In this document: in pieces, positions 21,250 to 36,301 of the stretch
Layout: each line of letters opens with the position of its first letter
Position numbering within the stretch: the first letter of the stretch is position 1
Source: Neoconidiobolus thromboides FSU 785
Taxonomy: Eukaryota; Entomophthoromycota; Entomophthoromycetes; Entomophthorales; Neoconidiobolaceae
Assembly (NCBI GenBank): GCA_025603075.1
Contig: MU626332.1
Coordinates: 31,053 to 95,052 of the forward strand
Reading direction: 5' to 3'
Length of the DNA: 64,000 nucleotides
Notes under the pieces: generated by a model
The model's database searches: none
What the model was told of the DNA's origin: nothing
What the model saw: the letters and a program-made list of their open reading frames with translations, nothing else
Position numbers and translations under genes: made by a program

Positions 21250-21670
21250 ATAGATAAACATAGTTGAGGAAAGTTCATGAAGTTTGAAGAATAAATAGAT
21301 TCGATAAGATGTACAAGAGAGTGTTTTGGAGAACCGTATTATATGTATTAGAAATAGAACACATACAAAGTTTTCTATTAATTGAACCATTTGTATATAA
21401 TTAGAAACTTAGGAAATATTTACTATTAAGATATCAATTTTTTAGTCATTTTCCTTAATTTTTAATCAAAGATTATGTTTCATTAAGATATACTCTTGAT
21501 GCTTGAATTATATCTCAGAGGTGAGTAATTCAATCAATACAGAGCTTGGTATGTGTTCTATTTATAATACATAATAAGATCCTCTAAAAAATACTCGCCC
21601 ACATTTTCTTTAAACCCTTCATTCTTCAAATTTTTTGAAATTTTCTCACAGTTATATGATTCTATACTAC
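21250..21670. repeat. ~420-bp imperfect foldback between convergent genes
   Basis: The left arm (about 21255-21405) contains GAAGTTTGAAGAATA...TATGTATTAGAAATAGAACACATACAAAG...AATTGAA. The right arm (about 21510-21665) contains the reverse complement with mismatches (TTCAATCAATACAGAGCTTGGTATGTGTTCTATTTATAATACATA...CATTCTTCAAATTTTTTGAA). The most conserved stretch is AAATAGAACACATAC at 21350-21375 and 21549-21575. No coding capacity is seen. Confidence 0.75.
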
Positions 21671-21743
21671 ATTACTTTAGAATATAATATTTAATCTTTA
21701 TATTTTTATATTTCTATAATATTCTATAATTTATTTATAACAT

Positions 21744-24051
21744 TTAATTTTTTAAGAATGGAGGTAAATAAGCTGGTAATTCATCCCATTCTAGTGGTAA
21801 TTCTAAATCTGGATAAGAAGTTTCATTTAAGGCACCTAATGGAGCATTTGAATTAAATTCCATTGAATTGACTAAACGAGGATAAATGTTATTAATACTT
21901 AAATCCTTAGCCTCATTATTTGTTAATTCTAATTTATTCGTGTTCTACAATAATAAAATAGGTTAATAAGTATTAAATGTAAGAGGGAAATAAAATAAAT
22001 TTACTATAAATTCATGATATTTAGTTTCCATATCAATTATCTCTAAAGTGCTATTTTTTATTTTTTTTGTTATTGATTTGAAGTTATTGTCATCAATTTC
22101 GTGTTTTGAAATCTAAAATAAAATAAAATAAAATAAAATAAAATAAAAAATGATAATAAATCATTTTAACTTACGCTTTTCTTGGAATTAATAATTAATT
22201 TAACTAATTGTAATTGATTTTTAAAATCATCAATTAAATTGGAATTTAATGAATAAATATGATTTAATATCATTAATGTACTAATAATAATTAAATTAAA
22301 TAATTAATCAAAAATAAAAATATACTTACTAAATATTAGGTTTTCTTAAACAAATATGAATTATATAATCTAATTCAATTTGTTCAAAATTTTCTTCTAA
22401 ATTAAAACTCAAACTAATAATTTCTTTACTCCAAGCGACTAGAAATTGAATTATTAATATTATAGTATAATAATATTATAATATTACCTAAACTTAACAT
22501 ATAACTGTCATCAAGGTCTTGATTTTTATCCGAATTATTCTAATAATTAATTAATTAATATTAAAACTCTGTCCACATATCACAACAAACAATAATAAAC
22601 TTACTAATCCTAATAAATCCATTGTTGTAGAAGATAAATCAACTAGATAAATATTAATAACTACAATATAGTAATAAACAAAATACATAATTTACATTCT
22701 ATAGATTCTAATTTATCAATTAAAGCTAATAATAAAGCTTCTAAAAATGCTTGATACTTTTCAGCTAATAGTTTCATTAACGGTAACCATAAATTTAATT
22801 GATTTTTATCTAACTTTAAATTATTCTTGGTTGGGCGTTTTCTAAAATCGAATTGTTATTATTGTTATAAACTTTTTTCTTATATAAATAATATAACTTA
22901 CTTTTTTCTTTGTGGAATTAAAAAAGAAGGTTGAATTAAATTATTAATTATCAAATTTAAATACAAATTTATATTTTTTCTTCTAAAAAAATTCATCACT
23001 ATTCCTTTTTCTTTACCGACTAGTTTCATTCCATCTTCTTCTTCGTTATCTATATGCATCCATATTTAATATTGGTTTATTAAAACAATAATAAACAACA
23101 TAGTATCAAATATAATACGATATTGTTACTAATTTACCTTTTAACCAAGCTTTTCTTAATTGTTTATAACTAATTAGTAAATTGTTGACTATTTCTACAT
23201 CTTCCGTTGATTGATGTATTATTTTATTCCAGTAATGAACATTCAACCATTCCAAAGCCTATAATAATAATAAAAAATTAATATAAATAATTATACTCTT
23301 AAATCTCAACCCAAGTCATTCCTCAAATTTAATAAAACTAATTAGTCAAAAACAAAATTTAAACCTACTTCTTTTGCATAATCTCTTAATATTTGAATTT
23401 TAGGTAAATTACCATGAGTAGCTGTATGACGAAGCATCACAAATTTAGGTGGTAATTGAATATTTTTAGCAATAATATGAATTGGTTTTGCATATTTACT
23501 TGTTTGTTCAGGATCAATAATACCATTAACAAATCTAAATCAAAAAGATTACTATTAAATAATAATGAGAGAAATATTAATAAAACTATAAAAACGGATA
23601 TAAATGAATTTTGCTTTTTGCTTTTTATTACCTTATTAAAGCCATTGAATATAACATTCTTAATTCAATATCATTAAAATTTTTTACTTGTTGTTCATAA
23701 TCTTTAATAATAACTTGATAAAATAACATACTACACTCAATACTACAAGGCAATTTTCCACGAATATACCATGCTTTAATCTGTTTAATTTGTTAATAAA
23801 TAAATAAAACTGAATCAAATTAATCAATTAATAATAATATTCGATGAAATAGTTTATTAATTTTACCATTCTTATTTTATATATTATTATTATTATTATT
23901 ATTCTATTAATTATTGTTAACTTACTCTTTTTAAAGCCCATAGCAATTTATCATCGTTATTGGGTTGTTTCGATATTGGAAATAAAGCCTCTTTTACTGA
24001 TTGAAATTCTTCAATATTAGTCCATGGTACGATTGTTGGTATAAATTTCAT
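21744..24051 (-). CDS. LAS1: Las1 pre-rRNA ITS2 endonuclease
   Basis: A multi-exon gene with about ten short introns, start ATG 24051, stop 21744. Las1 is the HEPN nuclease that, with Grc3, cuts ITS2 during 60S ribosome maturation. The N-terminus IVPWTNIEEFQSVKEALFP and the block LRMLYSMALIRFVNGIIDPEQ match Las1. The HEPN catalytic motif RHxxxH is present in VMLRHTATHGNLPK, followed by ALEWLNVHYW. Further exons carry NLIINNLIQPSFLIP and LWLPLMKLLAEKYQAFLEALL, typical of the C-terminal half. The end reads LEWDELPAYLPPFLKN. Exact borders of the smallest exons (22.4-22.7 kb) were not all resolved. One intron holds an AAAAT microsatellite (22115-22149). The gene is convergent with SPG1. Confidence 0.92.
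22115..22149 (+). repeat. AAAAT microsatellite in a LAS1 intron
   Basis: About seven pentanucleotide units, perfect. Confidence 0.95.
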
Positions 24052-24229
24052 TTCTTTTTTAATAAAAAATAAAAGTAAAAATTGTTTTAATGTAGAATTA
24101 AAGTTAAATTATTCTTTTTATTCAAGCCATTAATTTTTAACTATTATGTTGAAAACCAATAATTATATTAAAAATGAAAAATAAAAGTTTATATAAGAAA
24201 ATACATCAATTTTATTTCAACCATACTCG

Positions 24230-24962
24230 TTAATAAAGAGATTTGGCTGCCAACTTCCATTTATTAACTACCATATCCACATCTTTTTCTTGTATTCCCT
24301 TTTCTTTTAAAAACCCTTCCAATTCTGTCCAGAATTCAACATGCAACAATTTCTGTTTTGTTTCCTCACACACTGTCTTATCCTTTTCGCTTTCCTTTCC
24401 TTCAATTAATGAATTTCCTTCTTGTTGATTCTTTTTCTGTAAATAAACTGTACTATTACTATCAATATTTAACTCGAACATTTTCTTATCATCCCCTAAT
24501 GGTCTTCCTTTTAATAATAAACGTTGATTCGATACTGGAATAGAAAGCTTTTTTTCAATGATATGTTTAATATCAAGAATAGTATGAGTTTTAGTGATAT
24601 TAGGGATCATGGATTCCATATTACTATTGAGATATTTGAATTTTAAATGGAAAGGGACTATTTAAATTGATTAAGTATTAATAACTAAATTACGTGGTGG
24701 AAGAGTAAATGAAACTTACCATCATCTTCGGTTTCAGATATTAAATATGATTTTCGTTTGAAAACAGATGGTAACTAATTAAATGAAGAATTAATTAGTT
24801 TTAATTTGTATAAAGTGATTTACTTACAGGTTCTAATTCACCGATTTTAAATACTGCATTAGGAAATAATTGGGATTGTATTGATTTGTAATTAGAACTA
24901 GAATCACGTTGATCCAAAGAAGTTAACATATCTTGAATAAATAAATCCTCAGTTGTAGTCAT
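24230..24962 (-). CDS. GET5: Get5/Mdy2-like ubiquitin-like protein (UBL4 family)
   Basis: Three exons: 24962-24828, then a short exon giving LPSVFKRKSYLISETEDD, then the exon to 24230. In the GET pathway Get5 links Get4 to Sgt2 to hand tail-anchored membrane proteins to Get3. The N-terminal part (LFIQDMLTSLDQR, LPSVFKRKSY) resembles the Get4-binding region of yeast Get5. A ubiquitin-like domain follows (FHLKFKYL, THTILDIKHIIEKKLSIP, QRLLLKGRPLGDDK, STVYLQKK). The C-terminal helix WTELEGFLKEK...VVNKWKLAAKSL fits the Get5/UBL4 homodimerisation domain. A further in-frame ATG lies upstream at 25046. I chose 24962 because MTTTEDLF begins the conserved part. Confidence 0.85.
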
Positions 24963-25404
24963 TCTTTGTCTTGTTATGTTGTAATTAGAATTTTTAAGAA
25001 AAAAAATGAAGTGTTGAAATTTAGAGTGGTAATTTTTTATACGCAATTCTATTTTTGAATTGATAAAAATTTTAGTAATATTAAAAGTTCTAGTTTTTTA
25101 AATATTTTTTAAGACAAAAATTGATAATAACTTTTATAATATTTTAAATAAAATAAAATAAGATGGAATCTATTTATAATTTATTAGAGATTGAATTTAT
25201 AAAATATTCTTAATTTATATTTATTAAATTCAATATTCCATTTATTTATATAATAATTGAAATATTAAAGATAAAATACAGAAGAATCAATTGTAATTAA
25301 AAATGAATTATTTAATAAAATATTATTATCATCAAATTAAAACGATTATTTCTAATTCCCTAAAACTTCTGTTTTATTAAATAACTTCACTCATCTATTC
25401 ATCT

Positions 25405-27638
<2,234 letters not shown>

Positions 27639-27859
27639 TTAAATTTTGAATTTTTTGATCAACGCAATTTTGAGATTGAAAAAGCATCTGAATCAATTAG
27701 AAATATCAAAAACAAAATTGCTTTTTACTTTATTTTCTAAAAAAGATATGCTGATTAGATAATGAGTAAAAGAAAAACGTAAAAATTTTAGTACAGGATC
27801 AATAAAATAACAATAAAAACATTTAAACATTAATTAGTAGAAGCCAAACTAAGTTAGAA

Positions 27860-29811
27860 ATGGAAGATTCGGAAGAGGATTTGGAAATGATGAAAGGGAT
27901 TAAAGAGGAAATAGAAGATATTGAAGAGGTAAAGATTTTAAATTGAAACTAAAATAATTTTAATTCGTTCTATAATTCTTAGTTATTAGATATGGATAGT
28001 GAAGCTGATTCATTAGATAAAGGATTAGAGGAACTGAGATTTTTTTTTGATAGGTAAATTAAATCAACCATTCTAATTTTTTACTTCATATTAAATCAAA
28101 TAATCTCTTGTCCTCAGTGATACATCGAAGTCCAAAAAATTAGCAAAGAGAACGATAGAGAAAGAGTATAATTATTCTTTAGATAAATTACTGAATGAAA
28201 AAGAAAATGATAAATTTCAAGAACTTGAAATTAAACCATTTCATTTGATGTTTGAAAATGTAGATTTTTATATTTTACTTTTATATCATTTGTAGGCTAA
28301 ATGAATAATTTATTTATTTATTTTATTAAATAGGAATTCGATAATGATATCTTAGATCAGGATACAGCACTGAAGTTTTTAAGAGAGAAGGAGGAAAATG
28401 GAAATGAAGGAAATGAAGGAAATGAAGGAAATGAAAATAAGATAGATAGATTAAAACAAGTAAGCAATCATATTTTAATATCTTAACAAAATAAATAATA
28501 TTATTCAGATAATGAGCGATAGTAAAAATGATAATGATACAATAGAAATTAAAATAACAATCTTTAAAACCAGTTATCAAAAACAAATTCTTGAACTATC
28601 TAATCTCAAAGACATTAAACTCCTCAATGATTTTCAACAACTCATTGATGCTACTAAATTCGAATATAATGATAGACTATTAACTATAGTGGAAAATAGT
28701 ATCTATAATTTAGATTTTGAATTAACACAGGAATTTTATGCATTGATATGGAAATTTACAATCAAATTTGAGTTTGAATGGGATTTATTCTATTTATTGG
28801 AAGAATACTTTAGATTATTTGAAGCTAAATTTTTAATCTTAGATGACTTTAATAAGTTGGATTTAAATTATATATTTGATATTGAAGATAAGGAGGATAA
28901 TAAGGAAAAGGAAGAGGAGATTGAAGAGAATAAAATTATGGAATATGTTAATGAAATTCGACTGTTTTTTAATTTTATTAATCAAGTATTAGATTCAAAG
29001 TAAGTTTTTATTATTTTTATTTGATTTAATATATAAATAATAACAACAATAATTGATAGGTATTATAAACCCATGACTTTTCATGAAAAAAGTAATTTAG
29101 TTATAGGATTAATACTCCTCTCTTTCGACACTCATTTAGCATGCATTGTAAATAACGAATTACAACTAATAATAGGAAAAATTATCAACTCAATACAAGA
29201 TCTGGATTCTTTATACACAATTATTATTAAAAATTTAATACATTTGATAACTAGAATATACGATATGGATGAAAAAAAAGGGTATTATTTTATCAAGAAT
29301 ATGCTAGGTTTTTTATTTTCAGTTACAAGGACTAAGCGAGAGAGAGGGAAGTATCTGTTTTTTCAATTAAGTAGTTATCATTGTTTAGAATTACTTAGTG
29401 GACAGAAATTTAAGGTATATTTTTGTACTAATGTGTAGAATAGCATTAACAGTATTAATATTAGTTATTGCCTAACATTGAAGATTATAATTTAAAAACA
29501 TATTTAAAATTAATATATCCTAATTATAAATTAGATAACAATAACAAATTAATTGATAATAAGATTAACGAAAATTTAATATTAAAAAATATATTAACGG
29601 AATCCAAATTAATTAATTTAATTCAATTATTTCAATGGAATTTAACCAATTTTATTTTGAATAAAAAAGACAAAGTAGTCATTTTATTATGATTTTTCTA
29701 TAACAATGTTAATGTTGATTATTTTAGCTATTAATTAATCAATTGATTAATTTTTTTAAAGATTGGGATAGTCAGATAGGCAAGATTTGTATTTTAATAT
29801 TAAATTATTAA
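27860..29811 (+). CDS. helical protein, possibly Nse6/CANIN-like
   Basis: Eight exons (27860-27928, 27983-28053, 28118-28259, 28334-28459, 28509-28999, 29060-29414, 29465-29674, 29728-29811) join in frame to 515 aa. The N-terminus is acidic and helical. A run of three GNE triplets, encoded by 9-bp repeats at about 28399-28433, lies near residue 125. The long C-terminal half looks all-helical (YYKPMTFHEKSNLVIGLILL, SLYTIIIKNLIHLITRIYD, FQLSSYHCLELLSGQKF). The arrangement is reminiscent of the CANIN domain of SLF2/Nse6, a loader of the Smc5-Smc6 complex, but that is only a resemblance and I would not rely on it. No membrane segment or catalytic motif is seen. Confidence 0.7.
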
Positions 29812-30451
29812 ATTATTAATAGAAACTTAATACAGATGTTAAAGGAGATAATATATTCTATTCAATAGTAAGTGGAATTAATAGATAGAGATAATGACAT
29901 AATCAAGTATTTTTATTTTTTTTACTAGGCAAAAGAAGAATTACAATTATTATATTTAAGGCTGCATTATTTCATCAAACAATAAACACATTCAAAAACA
30001 AAAATCATTAATTACTCGTCTCTTTCCTATAGAGTAAGATAATGATGATTAAAGAGTAAGTTAATATCACTGATAACGAAGTAAAGAACATCAAACTGTC
30101 TGAAGTGTAAAGATCGGTTATAAATAAACTTTTTTAATTGAGTTAGCTTTATCTTGTTTTTTTGATAGAATTGAATTAAATACGGGCTAATTAAAATACG
30201 GGCTAATTAAAATACACTCTTTAGCTAGGAAAATACGGCTGATAGTATTTTTATTATTTATTGTAGTCAATTTTCTAGGGTATAGAATATAAAGACAAAA
30301 GGGAATACTATTTTGAACTCTGAGTTAAATCAGAACGAAATAAATAAAATAACTACAAAGTTTATTATTCGAAGTTCAGGAAAATGGTGATATTATATCT
30401 AAAGATATACTATCAAATTAAACAATAGTACATAAAACAAGTCCACTTCCA
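29812..30451. other. intergenic between convergent genes
   Basis: A/T-rich with a 16-bp direct repeat at 30181-30215 and no ORF that I can support. Confidence 0.5.
30181..30215 (+). repeat. 2.2 x 16-bp tandem repeat
   Basis: Two units of TACGGGCTAATTAAAA followed by TAC. Confidence 0.95.
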
Positions 30452-30895
30452 TTATCCTCTTCTCCCCCACAGTAAAATAAAAATTACTGCAGTATAAGCC
30501 AAAATAGCCAATAATGAAGTAGCAAATACTAAATTCCCTGATGTATAAAAATATTTTAAAAACAAACTTTTCTTTAACTCTTTATCTTTATCTTCCTCAT
30601 CTTCAATATAACTATATTGGAACTCTTTTAAGTGATAACGTCTTATAATATCGATGATGAACATTGAGATTCCAAAAGTAATAAACACTAAACCTATTAA
30701 GCGTAACTCTTTATCGAATAAACGAAGGGCGAGAAGACTCGCGCCCATTAATCCTATACTTGTACGGAAGTAAGCACCATCTAAAGTACGCTCTTTGGCT
30801 AATTAATGAAAGATTACTTATTTGGTTGCTGCTTGTATGTTCATTTTTTTACCTCTTAAGTCCAATACTTGATTGTCATTGAGTTGATCTGCCAT
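30452..30895 (-). CDS. DUF202 family small membrane protein
   Basis: Two exons. The first, from ATG 30895, gives MADQLNDNQVLDLRA. After a short intron the second gives KERTLDGAYFRTSIGLMGAS. This AxERTxxxxxRTS pattern is the DUF202 signature, also found in the membrane domain of the vacuolar transporter chaperone (VTC) complex. Three hydrophobic segments follow: LMGASLLALRLF, LRLIGLVFITFGISMFIIDI and LVFATSLLAILAYTAVIFIL. They are separated by a charged loop (YIEDEEDKDKELKKS). Total about 130 aa, normal for the family. It probably sits in an internal or plasma membrane. There is no SPX or VTC catalytic domain, so a role in polyphosphate synthesis cannot be inferred. Confidence 0.8.
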
Positions 30896-31732
30896 CTTTA
30901 ATAAAAATAGTTGGTCTTGAATAAAAGTAAAAAATAAAACTTAAAAAATAAAGGAATTATTTTTTTGAATTCATAAACTTATGCTAATTAACTAAAAATA
31001 AAAATTACTCATTTTGAAATTGATTTTTTAGGCTTAATTAGTTTTGGTAACAATTCAATTTCTTTGCCCAAAATTTTAGTTTTTATCTGGTTTTATTTGT
31101 TTTTAAGATCATTTTTATAATGAATTGTGACCAAAAAATTCGAAAAAATCATATTTTTAGGTCAATTTTAAAAAACTATTCAAATTGAAGTTTCAAATTT
31201 ACCGGTAAATAGCAATGTAAAAATGAACAAAAAATCTCACTTCCTTTTTTTAATCACAGTCATTTTTGTTAAACTCATTTTTCGGTTCATATTGTACTTA
31301 TTTTTTTCTTTGATAAGGACATTATTAGCTACTCTGACTTTATCTAAAAGATAATAATTGGAAAGTTGGTGCTCATTCGAAAAAATTAATCTAAATTTAC
31401 AGTTAAAAATAAAAATAAAGTCTAAATTTCTTTTGCTTAGTTTTTTTTTTCATGAGATCATTTTTTGACTACAGATTTGGCTCATTTAGTTTAAAAAATG
31501 GTCAAATTCAAGTACTTTTTAGAAGAATTTCTCTTTTTGAGTTTTATTTTTTAAACTACTCTGCTTTTCAAAGCAACGAATTTAACAAAACCCAAAACCG
31601 AAGCTTTTTATTTACTAACTTATTTAATAAATCTTTTCATTTATTTAAAAGTTAAGCTTTACCTTAACTAACTATTTCTAATCGAAAAGAAGAATATTTT
31701 AATTCTAAAAAAAACAAACTGAAATAAAACAA
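30896..31732. other. divergent intergenic region
   Basis: A/T-rich region between divergent starts. A 67-aa ORF at 31452-31655 shows no sign of being coding. Confidence 0.5.
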
Positions 31733-34700
31733 ATGGTTGGTAAAAGAGGAAGACGTAGTACTGGGACTCCAAGCACCCGAAGAACAAGGGCAACGGCAAA
31801 TAGTGAGCCATTGGAAGCTTCCCAAACTATTACTTCGGATCATACTGGAGAAGGGGTTGAAAATGTAACTGTGGAACTCGAATCGGGTAGTCAAATGGAT
31901 TCAAACACTCAAGAAGCGAGTAAAACTCCTGTTCAGGCTAATGAAGACGAAAAATCGGCTTTAGGGTCAGGTGAACAAATGGAGCTGAATCAAGAAGAAG
32001 TTGATTCTAATGAAATGGTAGTTAGTTCCGTTATTAAAATTATTGAGATTCAAGAAGAGGATATAGGAGATAATTTAAATAAAGTGAGTGTAGCTGAAAG
32101 CGAAGCTCATAGTCATCAAGTTTGGGAACATGGTGAAAGTACTTTTGTTTATACAGCTGATAATGAAACAAATAAGATCATTGTTGAAGAGGCATCCGAT
32201 AATCTTCAAGAAGAGGCCAGCCTCTTGGAGCAAGTTAATGAAGAAATGATTCCTCAGGAAGAGATTAATGAAATAATTTCCAAGTTGAAAAAGGATATGA
32301 TTGGTATTTCTGCATGTTTGAAATTATATCAGAACAAGAATTTTGGTAATCTAAAATTTAATAATTTTATATTTATAAAGGCTAATTGTTTCTTCTAGAA
32401 AATTATGAAGCTCATAGCTATATTGAAAAGCTTAGGAGAAGTACTGATAAAATCGTAGAGGATTATAGCAAAGTATACGACCAAGCAGTCAAATTAAAAA
32501 AGACTTGTGACTATATTAAAGGAAAATATGATACTCTGTATAATAAAACTGTTACCATTTTGGGTTCTGAAAGTCTAAATGAAGAAAAAGAAGAGCTTAT
32601 AAGTAAAGTTAAATCTTTGGAGGTAAATCTTGTTTTACAATTTTATAAGTAATTATAGTAAAGTTATTTTTTAGTTTTATAAAACTCAACTTGAAGTTGA
32701 AGTGAAAAAGATTGAGCCATTAAAAAATATGGTAGAGGCACTTGAAAAAGAGAAAGAGAAAAATAGAAAAGATATTGCAGAAAAGTAAATATATTAATAT
32801 TGATGATATAAAATAAATCTTAAATGAACTAAATAGGAGAGATCACATTGATAGATTAAATGAACAAGTTAGACATAAAAGTCAAGAGCTTAATTCCAAA
32901 GATATTTTAATTCATGAGTTAAAAAATAACCAGAATTTAATTGAAGATTTAGAAATGGAAGTTAGAAGATTAAAAGAAACAAATGAAGATTTGGATGAAA
33001 ACTTCATGGCATTAGAAATGGAGAATGAAGCGAACAAGAAATCTAAAAAAGAGATAGAAAAAGCTAATAAGTTGTTTATGGATCAAAATGAACAATTAGA
33101 ACGCTATATAAACGAAAAAAAGAGAGATTTAGCATTTAGGGGCATTATGGAGTACATTGATGATAATCATAATGCCGTTGATAATGTTATCAAAATGATT
33201 GACTTACTCCTAGATTCTATTAATGATATTCAAACATTGGAAAATGAGCTGGAAGAAAAAAATGGGATGATTGAGTCTTTAAACGTCAATATCAAGGGTA
33301 AAGATCATCTCGTTTCACAAAGCAAAAAAGAAAAGGAAGAAGCCACAATGGAATTAAACAAAGTGCAAAGTAATCTTGACGTATTGATGAAAAATAACGC
33401 TGAGTTTTTTAATACAATAGAAGCTATGAAGAGGAGAAAGGCTGAGCAAGATAAGGAATACAATATAATGAAAAAGAAACTGGAAGATTATGAAAAAATC
33501 AGTGTTGGTCAAGAATTTAAGATAGAGCAAATGAAAGAGTTTAACGATATGAAAAAGAAAATGGAAGAATTAGAAGGAAAAAATATTAGTCTACAAGTCA
33601 AATTGGATACGACCAATAAGTACAATTATTTATTAATGCAAAGAACAGCCATTTCGGAAATAGATTATATTCAATTGATGGAAACGGGTGAGTTGTCAGC
33701 TGAACTTGAAGATACATTAAAAGATATGTCTGATCCACAAAGAGTTTATTATCTAAAATCCAAAGTTGGTAAATTACAAGTACAGCTTGATACGGCTAAA
33801 AGGATGCAAACTTATGGTTCTAAGTCAAGTACTGATGAGATCAAGAAATTTGAAGATGAGAGTAAGCGTAATGCTAAACAATTAAAAAAAGAAGAAATAA
33901 CTAACTTTAATTCATTAGTAGAAGAGAGACAAAAGGAACTTGATGATTTGAAAGTAGTACTTAGAGAGAAAGAAGCTATCAATCTTAATTTAAATGCCAA
34001 AATTAAGGAAAGTGATCAACTTAATAGTGTTTTGAGTGACCAATTAGCCAAAAAGGATAACTATTGTAGCGTTGTAGATAAGGAGTTAAGTCAAAAGATA
34101 GAGGAATGTGAAAATCTTAAGATACAATTGGAACAAAGTTATCAAGCCCAGCAGGGATTTATTCAACAAGATCAATTTGATAAAAATGGCTTATTAAATC
34201 AAAAGATGGCAGAAATCGATTTCCTTAGACAGGAATTGAACCAAAGTTATGAAAATCAAAAGAGGTTAGGTCACCCAAACCAAGCTAGTCAAATGGTTAT
34301 AGAGGGTACCATTGAAAACAAAAAAATGAAATTCGATTTCAATACTATGCTAGATAAGTATAAGAGATTGAAAGAGAAGTATAATGATGATGTCCGTAAG
34401 TTATATGAGAATAACTTAGCTTTAGAAAAACAAAAAAAAGCTATGCAAAATTCAATTACTGATTATGTTACTGTAATTGAAGAATTGAAATCCAGATTAA
34501 ATATTAAAGTGAATGAATATGAGCTTCCATCTTCACCAGTATATTTGTACGAAAATAAACCAGAAGTGGTTCGATTAAATCCGAATGGGGTAGAAGCTTA
34601 TTATGATTTAGGTAATACTAATTTAAATAATGGTAATAAACAAGTGAATGTTCAGGTAAATCCAAATCAAACTGAAACGTATTATGAAGTAAGTAATAGT

Positions 34701-36301
34701 AATTTAAATAACTCAATAACTCGAAATGATTTGAGTCAAACTCAAAATGCAACTTTTCCACAAAGTTACCGTAACCAAAACGAGAACCTTGATTATCCTA
34801 TTGAAGTAAATAATCAAGGACCGGTGTATTATAATGATAATCAAAGAGTAATTGAACCTGTAAGAAACACTAATTTAGCTGTAGATAATCATAATTTAGA
34901 GGCTAGTAATAATGGCCGATTATCCAGTAGAAATAATCAACTTCTGGATAATTATAATAATATAAATGAAAGAAATGAAAATGCTATTGTCAATAATGGT
35001 ACTGTTACCAATAATCATATAATTAACAATGTCAGTCATAATAATACTGCTAATAATGATATGATTGGAAATTTAAGAAACGAAATAGATGCTAATGAGA
35101 ATATTAATAATATTCAACCACAAGTAGTTTTAAGTACAAAACATAAAACCCGCCGAAGGGAAAAGAAAAATTACAATAATAATCTTATTAATGGAGTATC
35201 TAATAAAAGAACTTCTGAATATGAAAAACAGGAAGAAATTAAAAAAACTAAGAATGATCCAAATATAATATTACACTTTTTAGATCAAGTTAGTTTAGGT
35301 ATTGAAAATGATAAGAAAGTCTCAATGAATCCTACTGGATTTAATAATTTTTATTATGATAATGAAATCCCATTTCATACTAGTAAGTATTTGATGATAT
35401 TCAATTGTTTCTAACTTATTGATAATTTTATTTTAGATATACTGAACTTTTTAAATCTTAAATTTTTACATAATACGTTTATACACAGTCAAATTACAAG
35501 CTTTGTAAATAACATTAAAACAGAAGAAGTTGATTCAATTTTAAAATCTATATTTTTAATCTTTGAACATGGTGAAAAAAATCAAGCTACATCTGATCAT
35601 GATCGATTTGTTATTGATGGCAAATTGATTATATTAAAAGGATGTGTTTATGGGTGGGAATTTAATTTGATATTATTTTTATGTTTATATACAGCGGAAA
35701 CTAGAGACTGTAAGCTGATCAATTCATTCTTATTTCAATTATCGACCCTCATTTACTTGATTTATGAAAAAGATGAAAAAAAGGATGATCTATATAGGTA
35801 AGTAAAATTATATAGTTATAATTTATTAATGATTTTATTATCTAATATATTTTTAGTTCTATGGTAAAAGTTTTTGTTACCATATGTTCATTTCTCAATT
35901 TAAAGAATCGAATTGACTTGCTTTTAATTGATTTATTGTCAGCCAATGTTCCTTCAGAAAGCATTTTACCAACCTTGTTTTTAATCAATTATATATGGAA
36001 TGAGCCATTCAAATATGACTCAAAAACATTTGATATCTATGAGTTTAATGAGGAATCCAATTTACTCACTATTGTTTATCAGCATTGTCTTGCTCATATA
36101 TTTTCAATGAACTTAAAAGATGAAGAAAACTTTAAAAGGCATATCGAAGAATTTATGCATATTAATGAGTGGCCAGCACTCCATACTTGGTTGCCTTTAG
36201 GTCAACTTTATACCTTTTATCTCATGCCTTTAGCTTTTAAGGATGAATTTGTTTCCAAAATTGGTAAGCTTTTGTCTGTAATGGGTAAGTTAATTTATTA
36301 A
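31733..36301 (+). CDS. very large coiled-coil protein, unknown
   Basis: About seven exons and roughly 1300 aa. The N-terminus MVGKRGRRSTGTPSTRRTRA is basic, Ser/Thr-rich and unstructured, perhaps a DNA- or microtubule-binding or nuclear-localising tail. It is followed by an acidic region. A coiled coil of about 550 residues (32.4-34.5 kb) has strong heptads (EIEKANKLFMDQNEQLERYI, KKKLEDYEKIS, KRLKEKYNDDVRKLYEN). Next is an Asn-rich low-complexity linker (34.5-35.2 kb) with a basic patch KTRRREKK. The C-terminal ~280 residues form a separate, Leu-rich, probably helical domain (IYLIYEKDEKK, VFVTICSFLNLKNRIDLLLI, HINEWPALHTWLPLGQLYTF). The architecture resembles spindle-pole, nuclear-pore or checkpoint scaffolds such as ATRIP, but I recognise no family. 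The last exon reads to 36301; a possible 28-nt terminal intron would change only the final residues. Confidence 0.75.
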
